A DNA stretch of 50,383 bases from Lachnospiraceae bacterium (GCA_910574965.1 CAJTDB010000009.1:1-50383); one strand, 5' to 3'; counted from the stretch's first letter, positions 39,666-48,091 are shown. The notes: a model not told the origin generated them from the letters alone. A program made the numbers and translations.

Positions 39666-40477
39666 ATAACTGGTTAAAAGAACTTACAGGAACAGATAAA
39701 GCAGTCATCGCTATGTGTCATATGCAGCCACTTCCCGGAGATCCTTATTTTGACAGAGAAAAGGGGATGGAATATGCGTTGGAGGCAGCGCGGAAAGATC
39801 TTCATGCTCTGCAGGACGGGGGCGTAGATGCAGTCATGTTTTCCAATGAGTTCAGCCTTCCGTATCTTACAGATGTAAAGCCTGTGACTGTGGCAGCTAT
39901 GGGGACAATCATTGGACAGTTAAAGAGCGAGATTCGGATACCCTTTGGTGTCAATGTTCTATGGGATGCGGAAAAATCGATTGATCTGGCGGCTGCAACA
40001 GGAGCTTCCTTTGTCAGAGAGATTTTCACGGGCGTATATGCAAGCGATTTTGGAATCTGGAATACAGATGTAGGTGAGACAATCCGTCACCAGAGGGCAG
40101 TCGGTGCAGAGAAAGTTCGGCTTCTGTTTAACATTGTACCGGAGTCTGCAGCATATATGGCTGAACGGGATATCTGTTCCATTGCAAAATCGACAGTGTT
40201 TGTGGGCCGTCCGGACGCGCTGTGTGTCTCCGGACTGACAGCAGGAACGCCTACGAATTCTTCCGTATTGAAGATGGTAAAAGATACGGTACCTGATACA
40301 GTCGTGCTGGCAAATACCGGTGTAAATGCAAATAACTTTGAAGAACAACTGTCCATTGCAGACGGTGCAGTTATGGGGACTGCGTTTAAAGTGGACGGCA
40401 AATTTGAAAATGCGGTTGATCAGGCAAGGGTAAAAGCACTGATGGACAAAATTAAAACATTCCGTAAAGGACTGTAA
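39662..40477 (+). CDS. BtpA/SgcQ-family TIM-barrel protein
   Basis: A 271-residue protein of the BtpA/SgcQ family. Motifs are AMCHMQPLPGDP (about residues 16-27), GVDAVMFSNEFSLPYL, GVNVLWDAEKSIDLAAATGASFVREIFTGVYASDFGIWN (about 99-136) and VCVSGLTAGTPT-like glycine loops near 200. The fold is a TIM barrel. The E. coli relative SgcQ lies in a poorly understood sugar operon; BtpA itself was linked to photosystem I stability. A lyase or isomerase role in this pathway is only inferred. ATG 39662 overlaps the HAD stop and is preceded by AGAGGA. Confidence 0.88.
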   Translation: MNNWLKELTGTDKAVIAMCHMQPLPGDPYFDREKGMEYALEAARKDLHALQDGGVDAVMFSNEFSLPYLTDVKPVTVAAMGTIIGQLKSEIRIPFGVNVLWDAEKSIDLAAATGASFVREIFTGVYASDFGIWNTDVGETIRHQRAVGAEKVRLLFNIVPESAAYMAERDICSIAKSTVFVGRPDALCVSGLTAGTPTNSSVLKMVKDTVPDTVVLANTGVNANNFEEQLSIADGAVMGTAFKVDGKFENAVDQARVKALMDKIKTFRKGL

Positions 40478-40493
40478 AAGCCGGAGGAGAAGA

Positions 40494-41624
40494 ATGAAAG
40501 AAACACTTGAATTGCTGAAAGAGCTGACCAACATACCGGCTCCCAGCGGGAATGAAATGACACTCAGCAAATATATTTATCATTATATGAAAACCTTTGC
40601 AGAAGAAGTAGACGCAGATAATCTTGGCAATGTCATGGCATGTGTGACTGGAAGAAAGCCGGGAGCGGTTCGGATCCTTTTAACTGCTCATCAGGATGAG
40701 GTTTCCTTTATTGTCCGTAAAATTGAGCCTAATGGATTTATCAAAATTCAGCGGACAGGCGGTATTCCGGAGAAAAATCTGCTTGGTCTTGTAGTCTTGC
40801 TGATGACGGATAAGGGGATTTGTACGGGACTTATCGGTACCCGATCTCATCATCTGACCAGTCAGGAGGAGCGGTATCAGGTAGTGCCTATGATGGATCT
40901 GTACATTGATGCAGGATTTACAAGCGCCGAGGAAGCGGCAGAGGCAGGCGTGCATGTGGGAACACCGGTGGTCTATCAGAGAACCTTTTATGTCAATGGA
41001 CATCGGATCTTTTCCAATGCGCTGGATGACCGGATCGGCCTTGCTTCGATTCTCCAGGTGGGAAAACGGATTGCTTCAAGAAAAGATGAGATGGATGCGG
41101 AAGTGTGGATCGGTACGAGTGTACAGGAAGAGTGGAGCCTTCGGGGGATCATTCCGCTTACGCGCATGGTAGAGCCGGATGCAGTCCTCTGCTGTGATAT
41201 GTATCCGGCAACTGATACGCCTGATTTGAAAGGAATTGCGGATCTTGGCCTTGGAAACGGGCCGGTTATCAGCGAATATAATTTTCACGGACGCGGGACG
41301 CTTATGGGATTAATACCAGACGCTGCGCTTCGTGATACGGCACTGGAAGCTGCAAGACAGTTGGGGATTGCGGTACAGAGGGGGGTTTTGATTGGTGTTC
41401 TGACGGATGCAGCCTATGTGCAGACCGAGGGAAAAGGGATTGCGACACTGGATATTGCTATCCCGGCCCGATATTCTCATTCGGCTGTTGAAAGCAGTGA
41501 CCTGCGTGATCTGAAAGAATATATGGATCTTCTGGAGCGGCTGATTGAGATCTATCCGGGGCGTGCAGCAAAAAACCGAAGGGATCTGATCGTCAGTTCG
41601 GAGGAAACCTATGAATTTGCCTGA
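40494..41624 (+). CDS. M42-family metallopeptidase / deacylase
   Basis: A 376-residue M42 (glutamyl aminopeptidase/FrvX-like) hydrolase. All metal ligands are present: LTAHQDEV (His/Asp near residue 65), NALDDRIG (Asp near 178), VQEEWSLRG (Glu pair near 207), CDMYP (Asp near 230) and RYSHS (His near 320). Related proteins sit in sugar operons, such as FrvX, where they may cut amide-linked groups. Here it could remove an aminoacyl or acyl part from the imported molecule. ATG 40494 follows GGAGGAGA. The 3' end overlaps the amidase gene by 14 bases. Confidence 0.93.
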   Translation: MKETLELLKELTNIPAPSGNEMTLSKYIYHYMKTFAEEVDADNLGNVMACVTGRKPGAVRILLTAHQDEVSFIVRKIEPNGFIKIQRTGGIPEKNLLGLVVLLMTDKGICTGLIGTRSHHLTSQEERYQVVPMMDLYIDAGFTSAEEAAEAGVHVGTPVVYQRTFYVNGHRIFSNALDDRIGLASILQVGKRIASRKDEMDAEVWIGTSVQEEWSLRGIIPLTRMVEPDAVLCCDMYPATDTPDLKGIADLGLGNGPVISEYNFHGRGTLMGLIPDAALRDTALEAARQLGIAVQRGVLIGVLTDAAYVQTEGKGIATLDIAIPARYSHSAVESSDLRDLKEYMDLLERLIEIYPGRAAKNRRDLIVSSEETYEFA

Positions 41625-43347
41625 AAAACTGACGATCAAATGGCTTCGGGAAGCCTACTGCGCGAGTATGCTGACGCCGGAGGCAGTCGTTGAGACGTGC
41701 CTTGCGCGTGCAAAGGCAGAAGAAGAGAAGCATGTGTGGATCCATCTGATGTCTATGGAAGAGATCCGTCCGTATATCCGCGGACTGGCTTCTAAACCAA
41801 GAGAAACATGTCCTCTCTGGGGAATTCCATTTGCCATTAAAGATAATATTGATCTTGCCGGAGTGCAGACGACCGCAGGGAATCCTGGGTATGCCTATCT
41901 GCCAAAAGAGACTGCAGAGGCAGTTCGGCGTGCGCTGGATGCAGGAGCAATTCCTATTGGGAAAACAAATCTGGATCAGTTTGCGACAGGGCTTGTAGGA
42001 ACCAGAAGTCCGTACGGAGAAGTACATAATGCGCTGCGGCCGGAACTGATTAGCGGAGGGTCCAGTTCCGGATCAGCAGCGGCAGTCGCTCTCGGACAGG
42101 CAGCTTTTGCCTTTGGAACAGATACGGCCGGATCGGGCCGGGTACCGGCTGCACTTCATGGGCTGTACGGCTGGAAGGCCAGTGTCGGGGCGATTCCCGT
42201 CAAAGGCGTTGTACCGGCATGTGAAAGTCTGGACTGTGTCAGTGTATTTGCCAATACGTTGGAGGATGTGCTGGCGGTGGACGGCTGTGTGCGCGGACTG
42301 TGCAAGGATGATCCGTGGTCCCGGACATTGCCCCGTCTGGCGGCCTTGGCGCCGGAACATATTTATATTGCAGTTCTGAATGAACATGATTTTTATGGGC
42401 CTTTTGCCGCACAATACCATGCCGCATGGAAGGAAACGGTAAGACAGGTTCAGCAGTTGGGAATTCCAGTTACCATGATCGATGATACGGAATTTCGAGA
42501 GGCAGCGTCCATGCTGTACGGAGGACCGCTGGTGGCAGAACGATGGACGGCCGTTGGCTTATTTGCAGAAACGCATCCGGAAAAGATTTTCCCGGTCACA
42601 CTGGAAGTCCTGAAGACAGGAGCAAAAGACCAGTACAGTGCATGTGCCCTTTTTGAAGCGCAGCATCGGCTTAAACGTCTTCAGATGAAGCTGAGAGAGC
42701 AATGGAAGAATGCGGTTTATTTGACTCCTACCTGCGGCGGAACATGGACCAGAGATCAAGTAAGAGAAAATCCCATTGGCACGAATACAGATATGGGCCG
42801 TTTTACAAATCACTGTAATCTGCTGGATCTGTGCGCAGTTGCGCTGCCGGCCGGGCAGGCGGAAAAAGATCTGCCATTTGGAGTAACCGTTTTTGCACTT
42901 TGCCAGGAAGAACATTTGCTGGCCGGATTCGCACAAATGTTGGAAAATTGCAGAAAAGACAAGATGCTGCTTGTAGTATGCGGGCTGCATATGCAGGGAT
43001 TTGAGCTGGAACATCAGCTTTTGGATCTGGGAGCGGTTTTTATAAAATCGGTCGAAACTGCGCCTGTATATAAGCTGTATCTTCTTTCGGATAAGGAAAA
43101 ACGGCCGGGGCTGGTTCGGGTAAAGGAAGGAGGCGCATCCATCGAAGCGGAACTCTGGCATATACCGAAAGATCGGCTGGGAAGTTTTATCAACGAGATT
43201 CCGGCACCGCTGGGACTGGGAAAGATACAGTTGTCGGATGGTACAGAGGCGACAGGATTTCTGTGTGAGGCTTTTGCAGCGGCAGATGCAGCGGAGATTA
43301 CCAAATATTTGGGATATCGCAATTATCGGAAAAGCATGATAACATAA
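41611..43347 (+). CDS. allophanate hydrolase-like amidase (AtzF type)
   Basis: A 578-residue two-domain protein. The amidase-signature domain (about 1-440) has the catalytic Ser-cisSer-Lys triad in FAIKDNID (Lys near 76), GGSSSGSAAAVA (cis-Ser near 151) and DTAGSGRVPAALHGLYGWK (Ser near 175). The C-terminal domain (about 450-570, LLVVCGLHMQGFELEHQLLDLGAVFIKSVETAPVYKLYLL) is the extra domain of AtzF/DUR1,2-type allophanate hydrolases. These split allophanate to ammonia and CO2. No urea carboxylase gene is near, so another N-carboxy or carbamoyl substrate from the imported compound is possible. It is the last gene of the operon. Confidence 0.88.
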   Translation: MNLPEKLTIKWLREAYCASMLTPEAVVETCLARAKAEEEKHVWIHLMSMEEIRPYIRGLASKPRETCPLWGIPFAIKDNIDLAGVQTTAGNPGYAYLPKETAEAVRRALDAGAIPIGKTNLDQFATGLVGTRSPYGEVHNALRPELISGGSSSGSAAAVALGQAAFAFGTDTAGSGRVPAALHGLYGWKASVGAIPVKGVVPACESLDCVSVFANTLEDVLAVDGCVRGLCKDDPWSRTLPRLAALAPEHIYIAVLNEHDFYGPFAAQYHAAWKETVRQVQQLGIPVTMIDDTEFREAASMLYGGPLVAERWTAVGLFAETHPEKIFPVTLEVLKTGAKDQYSACALFEAQHRLKRLQMKLREQWKNAVYLTPTCGGTWTRDQVRENPIGTNTDMGRFTNHCNLLDLCAVALPAGQAEKDLPFGVTVFALCQEEHLLAGFAQMLENCRKDKMLLVVCGLHMQGFELEHQLLDLGAVFIKSVETAPVYKLYLLSDKEKRPGLVRVKEGGASIEAELWHIPKDRLGSFINEIPAPLGLGKIQLSDGTEATGFLCEAFAAADAAEITKYLGYRNYRKSMIT

Positions 43348-43359
43348 AGCTGGTTAAAA

Positions 43360-43397
43360 AGAAGCTGAGAGCATCTATAAAAATGCTCTCAGTTTCT
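43360..43397. terminator. bidirectional terminator between two convergent genes
   Basis: AGAAGCTGAGAGCAT and ATGCTCTCAGTTTCT pair around CTATAAAA. Read on the minus strand the stem is followed by CTTCTTTTT, the better T tract. The right arm overlaps the 3' end of the minus-strand gene. Confidence 0.8.
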
Positions 43398-44136
43398 CGT
43401 ATATTTCCGGTGTTGCCGCAATAACACAGGAATTTTGAAGGTATGGAACCGGTGCGCTCTGCCAGTTCGTGACCCGGCCGCCCGCTTCTTCGATGATCAG
43501 TGCACCTGCGGAATAATCCCATGGTTTCAGGTTGTATTCAAAGAACCCATCCACTCGGCCGGCTGCCACATAGCATAAATCAAGCGCAGCAGAAGCGCTC
43601 CTGCGGAAATCCGCCGTTTCCATAAAAACTTTCTGGAAGATTGGGAAAAGCATGGAAGCCTTGTCCTTTTCGTAAGGGCTGGAGCCGAAGGAAATGACGC
43701 AGGTGCCAAAGTCTTCTCTGTGGGAGACTTTTATGGGGCGGTTATTTAAATATGCGCCTTTTCCCCGGATGGCGTGAAATGTCTCTTCAGTAAAGGGATT
43801 GTAAACGATGCCAAAGGTAATCTGTCCGTTTTCGTAGAGCGCAAGGGACACAGCGCTCATGTGATAATCATGAATTAGATTGGTGGTGCCGTCAATGGGG
43901 TCTAAGATCCAATAGGATCTTTTGGTGTCTAAGTTGTTGTTTTCCTGTTCTTCGGAGAGCAGAAGGACGCCGGGAGTCATCTGTCCAAGCTCTTTGCGCA
44001 TGTACTCCTGCACGGCTACGTCTACTTTGGTAACATAGTCGGCGGCGCCTTTGACTGTGACCGCATGGGCCATTTCCTCGTTGAAAATAATCGATTTGGC
44101 ACTGTGAACCAGATCGACGATTGCCTGATAATCCAT
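43375..44136 (-). CDS. inositol monophosphatase family protein
   Basis: A 253-residue lithium-sensitive-type phosphatase. The three metal motifs are LLSEEQEN (Glu near residue 65), WILDPIDGTTNLIHDY (about 79-94; Asp-x-x-Asp-Gly-Thr) and WDYSAGALIIEEAGG (Asp near 210). Substrates of this family include inositol phosphate, fructose-1,6-bisphosphate, nucleotides such as PAP, and sugar phosphates; the true one is unclear. ATG 44136 follows GAGGAG on the minus strand; an upstream in-frame ATG at 44181 would add a Lys/Arg-rich tail. It faces the catabolic operon and shares its terminator. Confidence 0.93.
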   Translation of the reverse strand: MDYQAIVDLVHSAKSIIFNEEMAHAVTVKGAADYVTKVDVAVQEYMRKELGQMTPGVLLLSEEQENNNLDTKRSYWILDPIDGTTNLIHDYHMSAVSLALYENGQITFGIVYNPFTEETFHAIRGKGAYLNNRPIKVSHREDFGTCVISFGSSPYEKDKASMLFPIFQKVFMETADFRRSASAALDLCYVAAGRVDGFFEYNLKPWDYSAGALIIEEAGGRVTNWQSAPVPYLQNSCVIAATPEIYEKLRAFL

Positions 44137-44406
44137 ATAAGTTCTCCTCACATTCTTATTTTTGCTTCTATTTTCCCACAAAAGGGGAAAAATTACCAGA
44201 AAAATTTTCTGATTTTAAAATTGGATTTATAAAAGGAGCTTTTTATCCTGCATATGGATGAGAAAATTATTCGACTAAATTTTTCAAATTTTTAAAGACC
44301 GGAAAAAATTGCTGGACGAACGGACAAATTTGTGAGAGAATAAAAACATGTATGAGGCCCTGCCCCTTGGGGCCTAATATGATAACTTGAAAGGAGTTTC
44401 AAACAA
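44137..44406. other. divergent intergenic region before the NifU-like gene
   Basis: An AT-rich gap that must hold both divergent promoters. I found no convincing -35/-10 pair. Near the gene, AGGCCC (44355-44360) can pair with GGGCCT (44370-44375), or GCCC with GGGC inside it, and AAAGGAG (44390-44396) precedes the ATG. No known riboswitch was recognised. Confidence 0.45.
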
Positions 44407-45099
44407 ATGATTTATTCACGTGAAGTAGAAGAAATGTGTCCGGTAGCACAGGGCGTTCATCACGGCGCCGCTCCAATTCCGGAAGAAGCAAAGTGGGTTC
44501 AGGCAAAAGAAGTCAAAGACATCTCTGGCTTTACCCATGGAGTAGGCTGGTGTGCTCCTCAGCAGGGCGCATGCAAGCTGTCTCTGAATGTGAAAGAAGG
44601 CGTGATCCAGGAGGCGCTCATCGAGACTCTCGGATGTTCCGGCATGACCCATTCCGCAGCTATGGCTTCTGAGATTCTTCCTGGCTTAACGGTTCTGGAA
44701 GCTCTGAACACGGACCTTGTATGCGATGCAATTAACACCGCTATGAGAGAGCTGTTTTTACAGATCGTCTATGGACGTTCCCAGTCTGCGTTCTCTGAGG
44801 ATGGCCTGGCAGTGGGTGCAGGTCTTGAGGACCTTGGCAAAGGACTTCGTTCCCAGATTGGTACCATGTATGGTACGTTGGCAAAAGGCCCCCGTTATCT
44901 GGAGATGGCAGAAGGCTATGTCACCGGTATTGCTCTGGATGAGGACAATCAGATTATCGGATATCAGTATGTATCCCTTGGAAAGATGACAGACTTTATC
45001 AAAAAGGGTGATGACCCCAACACTGCATGGGAAAAAGCAAAAGGCCAGTACGGCCGCGTGGCAGATGCGGTTAAGATCATTGACCCGCGTAAAGAGTAA
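44407..45099 (+). CDS. NifU/IscU-like scaffold protein paired with a GGGtGRT protein
   Basis: A 230-residue protein whose first half resembles the IscU/NifU N-domain. GVGWCAPQQGACKLSLNVKEGVI (about residues 46-68) and ETLGCSGMTHSAAMASEILPG (about 73-93) hold Cys at positions like those that build an iron-sulfur cluster in IscU, and a third Cys lies in LVCDAINTAM. The second half (about 120-230) is extra and unassigned. No iscS or other iron-sulfur genes are near. Its constant partner appears to be the GGGtGRT gene 21 bases downstream. A scaffold or cofactor role for that partner is inferred. ATG 44407 follows AAAGGAG. Confidence 0.85.
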   Translation: MIYSREVEEMCPVAQGVHHGAAPIPEEAKWVQAKEVKDISGFTHGVGWCAPQQGACKLSLNVKEGVIQEALIETLGCSGMTHSAAMASEILPGLTVLEALNTDLVCDAINTAMRELFLQIVYGRSQSAFSEDGLAVGAGLEDLGKGLRSQIGTMYGTLAKGPRYLEMAEGYVTGIALDEDNQIIGYQYVSLGKMTDFIKKGDDPNTAWEKAKGQYGRVADAVKIIDPRKE

Positions 45100-45120
45100 T
45101 TCCGAGGAGGTAGACGAAAA

Positions 45121-46131
45121 ATGGCATTATTTGAATCATATGAGAGACGTATCGATAAAATCAACGCTGTTCTGAACAGCTATGGAATTGCTTCTCTTGA
45201 GGAAGCAGAGAAAATTACAAAAGATGCAGGACTGGATGTATATGCTCAGGTAAAGGGCATCCAGCCTATCTGTTTTGAAAATGCGTGCTGGGCGTACACT
45301 GTAGGCGCGGCTATCGCGATTAAAAAAGGCTGCAGAAAAGCGGCTGACGCTGCTGCAGCTATCGGAGAGGGTCTTCAGGCGTTCTGTATTCCCGGTTCGG
45401 TTGCAGATACCCGTAAAGTAGGACTTGGACACGGGAATCTGGGCAAGATGCTTCTGGAAGAGGATACGGACTGCTTTGCATTCCTGGCAGGTCATGAGTC
45501 CTTTGCAGCCGCAGAGGGTGCCATCGGTATCGCAGAGAAAGCGAATAAAGTCCGCCAGAAACCTCTTCGTGTTATTCTGAATGGTCTTGGAAAGGATGCT
45601 GCACAGATCATTTCCCGTATCAACGGCTTTACATATGTAGAGACAGAGTATGATCCGTATACCAATGAGGTCAAGGAAGTGTTCCGCAAGTCCTATTCCG
45701 AGGGACTTCGTGCAAAGGTCAACTGCTACGGTGCAAACAGTGTTCCGGAAGGCGTTGCAATTATGTGGAAAGAGAATGTGGATGTATCCATCACCGGTAA
45801 CTCCACGAACCCGACCCGTTTCCAGCATCCGGTAGCAGGTACTTATAAAAAAGAGAGAAATGAAGCAGGAAAGAAATATTTCTCTGTTGCATCCGGCGGC
45901 GGTACCGGACGTACGCTGCATCCGGATAATATGGCAGCAGGACCGGCTTCCTATGGTATGACGGATACTCTTGGACGTATGCATTCCGATGCACAGTTCG
46001 CAGGTTCCTCTTCCGTTCCGGCTCATGTGGAGATGATGGGCCTTATCGGCGCAGGCAACAATCCCATGGTCGGTATGACGGTGGCAGTGGCTGTTTCCAT
46101 TCAGGAAGCGGCAGACGCTGGAAAGTTCTAA
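45121..46131 (+). CDS. GGGtGRT protein (function unknown)
   Basis: A 336-residue cytoplasmic protein with the family-naming motif SVASGGGTGRTLHPDNMAAGPASYGMTD (about residues 258-285). Other conserved-looking parts are GIQPICFENACWAYTVGAAIAIKKG (about 47-71), GLGHGNLGKMLLEEDTDCFAFLAGHESFAAAEGAIGIAEKAN and the C-terminal GAGNNPMVGMTVAVAVSIQEAADAG. The Gly-rich loop may bind a nucleotide or phosphate. I know of no proven activity. It lies 21 bases after the NifU-like gene behind GAGGAGG, so both are made together. A terminator follows. Confidence 0.88.
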   Translation: MALFESYERRIDKINAVLNSYGIASLEEAEKITKDAGLDVYAQVKGIQPICFENACWAYTVGAAIAIKKGCRKAADAAAAIGEGLQAFCIPGSVADTRKVGLGHGNLGKMLLEEDTDCFAFLAGHESFAAAEGAIGIAEKANKVRQKPLRVILNGLGKDAAQIISRINGFTYVETEYDPYTNEVKEVFRKSYSEGLRAKVNCYGANSVPEGVAIMWKENVDVSITGNSTNPTRFQHPVAGTYKKERNEAGKKYFSVASGGGTGRTLHPDNMAAGPASYGMTDTLGRMHSDAQFAGSSSVPAHVEMMGLIGAGNNPMVGMTVAVAVSIQEAADAGKF

Positions 46132-46154
46132 GAAAAGCCTTGAAACAGGGGGTT

Positions 46155-46193
46155 AATCAGGCCGTGAGACGGTCTGATTGGCCCTCTTTTTTT
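46155..46193 (+). terminator. terminator of the NifU-like/GGGtGRT operon
   Basis: AATCAGGCCG and CGGTCTGATT pair (one G-T) around TGAGA; TTTTTTT follows a few bases later (46187-46193). Confidence 0.8.
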
Positions 46194-46322
46194 GTCTGCA
46201 AGACTCGTACAAGACACACATTCCTGTCAGATCCAGTTTGAAGCCTTAGTTTATATGATAGATGAAATCAGATCATGAGTTTTGTTTCGGCATGAGTGTA
46301 TAAGCAATCCTGTTTATAGAGA

Positions 46323-46868
46323 GTGATTCCATTATTTCTTTGGCATCATTCAGATAAGATTCCGTTTGTGGATACGGTGCTTATAGGCATTTATACAGGC
46401 TGGAGACCACAGGAACTTTCTATTCTGCGTTTGGAGGATATTGATCTGGAAGGAAATACTTTCTTTGGGGGACTGAAGACGGAGGCAGGCAGAAACAGAT
46501 ATGTCCCCATACATCCATTGATCAGAGACTTGGTATGCATTCGTTATAAAGAAGCAGCTGAAATGGGCAGCGAGTATTTATTTAATGATCCGGAAGGGCG
46601 ACAGGGCATGGTCATGACTTATGACAAGTAACGCAGGTGGTTTGAAAATGTGATGAAAAGGCTGGATATGCAGCATAGACCACATGAAACCTGCTATACC
46701 TTTTCAACTCTGGCAAAAGCATACAATATGAAGGATAATATCAGAAGGCTGATTATGGAACATGCGATTGTAGATTTTACAGATCGAGTATACACGCACC
46801 CTACGGAGCATGTTTATTACAATGCGCTGGAGTTTCTTACAGGCAGTTACTGGAAAAAAGGAGTCTGA
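46323..46868 (+). pseudogene. decayed tyrosine recombinase (integrase), catalytic domain only
   Basis: Two pieces in the same frame, 46323-46631 and 46632-46868, are split by a TAA at 46629-46631 and read as one phage-integrase catalytic domain. The first has IYTGWRPQELSILRLEDIDLE, with the active Arg, and FGGLKTEAGRNRYVPIHP. The second has HRPHETCYTFSTLA, where His-x-x-Arg-His is normal, and MEHAIVDFTDRVYTH, where a Gly-His and the Tyr nucleophile are usual. Arg-to-Cys and His-to-Tyr changes remove catalytic residues. A stop at 46317-46319 and frame changes upstream show that the N-terminal domains are lost. It marks an old mobile element. Confidence 0.8.
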
Positions 46869-46923
46869 AGGGTGTGTATGCAGGAGACGGCAGCTTGCAT
46901 ATGACAGGAAAAAATGATATGAT
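46838..46923 (+). repeat. 86-base duplicated segment, copy 1 (integrase tail plus spacer)
   Basis: This segment covers the last codons of the integrase relic and most of the spacer before the Rpn gene. It is repeated with few changes at 47949-48034. In the second copy it is joined directly to a piece of the Rpn gene. Confidence 0.88.
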
Positions 46924-46952
46924 AAAAACAGAAAACGAACGGAGCAGCGGAT

Positions 46953-47870
46953 ATGGCAAACATATATGACGGAGCGTTCAGAACCATTCTAAATGACTGC
47001 AGACAACTGATTATTCCGGTGATAAACGAAATATTCGACGAACGGTATACCGGGGAGGAAGAGGTACAGTTTTTTCCCAATGAGCATTTTCTGGACCAGC
47101 AGGATGAGGCTGACAGGGAGCGGATTACGGATACCAATTTCAGAATCATCGGAAAGACCGTAAAGAAATATCATCTGGAGTGCGAGAGCAGCCTGCCGGA
47201 CGGGAAGATAGCCGTAAGGCTTTTTGAGTATGACGCCCAGATCGCGCTTGATGAAGGGGAGGTTACAGAAGAGACGCTGACCGTGACATTTCCCCATACA
47301 GCGGTGCTGTATCTCAGGGCGTATAAAAAGACGCCGGATAAAATGAAATATATGATCGTGACTCCGGGAGGAACGGTGGCGTATGACGTACCAATTATGA
47401 AGGTGCAGACGTATTCTCTTTCTGATCTTTTTGATAAACGGCTGCTGTTTCTGATTCCATTTTATATTTTTTCACATGAGAAGGGCTTTCCGAAATATAA
47501 TAGTAATGAGCAGGAGCTGGAAAAGCTGAAAGCAGAGTATCAGGAGATACTGGCAGGGCTGGATGACCTGGAGCGTCAGGAAGTCATAGGAGCGTTTGAC
47601 AAGCGGACGATCATTGAGATTTCCGGTGATGTGCTGAGAGAGATCACGAAAAAATATGAAAATATCCAGAAAGGAGTTGGTGACATAATGGGCGGGGCAT
47701 TGATTGAGACAGAGGCAAGAACCATTTTAAATCGAGGAAAAAAGGAAGCGAAAAAAGAAACCGCACTCAGGATGCTGAAAAGAGGAAAGCTTACTCTAGA
47801 AGAGATTGCAGAAGACACAGGTCTTAGTATTTCAGAGGTAAGAGAGCTCGCAGAACTTCAAACCATATAA
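46953..47870 (+). CDS. Rpn-family PD-(D/E)XK nuclease/transposase-like protein
   Basis: A 305-residue protein of the Rpn (recombination-promoting nuclease) family. The nuclease core lies in the first half: DTNFRIIG (about 49-56), YHLECESS (acidic pair near 67-69) and KIAVRLFEYDAQIALDEG (about 76-93), the usual Glu-x-Gln/Ser and Arg-x-x-Tyr-x-x pattern. TAVLYLRAYKKTPDK and VQTYSLSDLFDKRLLFLIPFYIF follow. The C-terminus has a Lys-rich segment and a small helix-turn-helix (LKRGKLTLEEIAEDTGLSISEVRELA, about 276-301). Such proteins nick DNA and promote RecA-independent recombination. The gene seems intact. Part of it (47618-47677) is copied downstream. Confidence 0.85.
   Translation: MANIYDGAFRTILNDCRQLIIPVINEIFDERYTGEEEVQFFPNEHFLDQQDEADRERITDTNFRIIGKTVKKYHLECESSLPDGKIAVRLFEYDAQIALDEGEVTEETLTVTFPHTAVLYLRAYKKTPDKMKYMIVTPGGTVAYDVPIMKVQTYSLSDLFDKRLLFLIPFYIFSHEKGFPKYNSNEQELEKLKAEYQEILAGLDDLERQEVIGAFDKRTIIEISGDVLREITKKYENIQKGVGDIMGGALIETEARTILNRGKKEAKKETALRMLKRGKLTLEEIAEDTGLSISEVRELAELQTI
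47618..47677 (+). repeat. 60-base duplicated segment, copy 1 (inside the Rpn gene)
   Basis: This piece of the Rpn coding sequence recurs at 48032-48091 with two or three changes. There its end supplies the AAAGGAG ribosome binding site of the phosphoesterase gene. Confidence 0.88.
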
Positions 47871-47948
47871 TTGTATAAGGATATTTTTTTGGAACCAGTC
47901 TTTCCTTACAGGAGGCTGGTTCTTTTATTGGAACAGAAGACAGAAGTC

Positions 47949-48091
47949 TACAGGCCGTTACTGGAAAAACGGAGTCTGGAAGGTGTGTATGCAGGAGACG
48001 GCAGCTTGCATATGGCAGGAAAAAATGATATGATTTCCGGTGATGTGCTGAGAGGGATCACGAAAAAATATGAGAATATCCAGAAAGGAGT
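47949..48091 (+). repeat. mosaic relic: integrase tail joined to an Rpn fragment
   Basis: 47949-48034 copies 46838-46923, and 48032-48091 copies 47618-47677. The two join at GAT (48032-48034), so the 690-odd bases between them in the original are missing. The simplest history is a duplication of the integrase-Rpn segment, then a deletion in one copy. The frame that runs through this mosaic is open from 47871 but looks like debris rather than a true N-terminus of the next gene. Confidence 0.85.

Noticed and set aside
44341-44400. Riboswitch before the NifU-like gene
   Set aside because: Only a short GC-rich hairpin is present. No known aptamer pattern or expression platform could be recognised.
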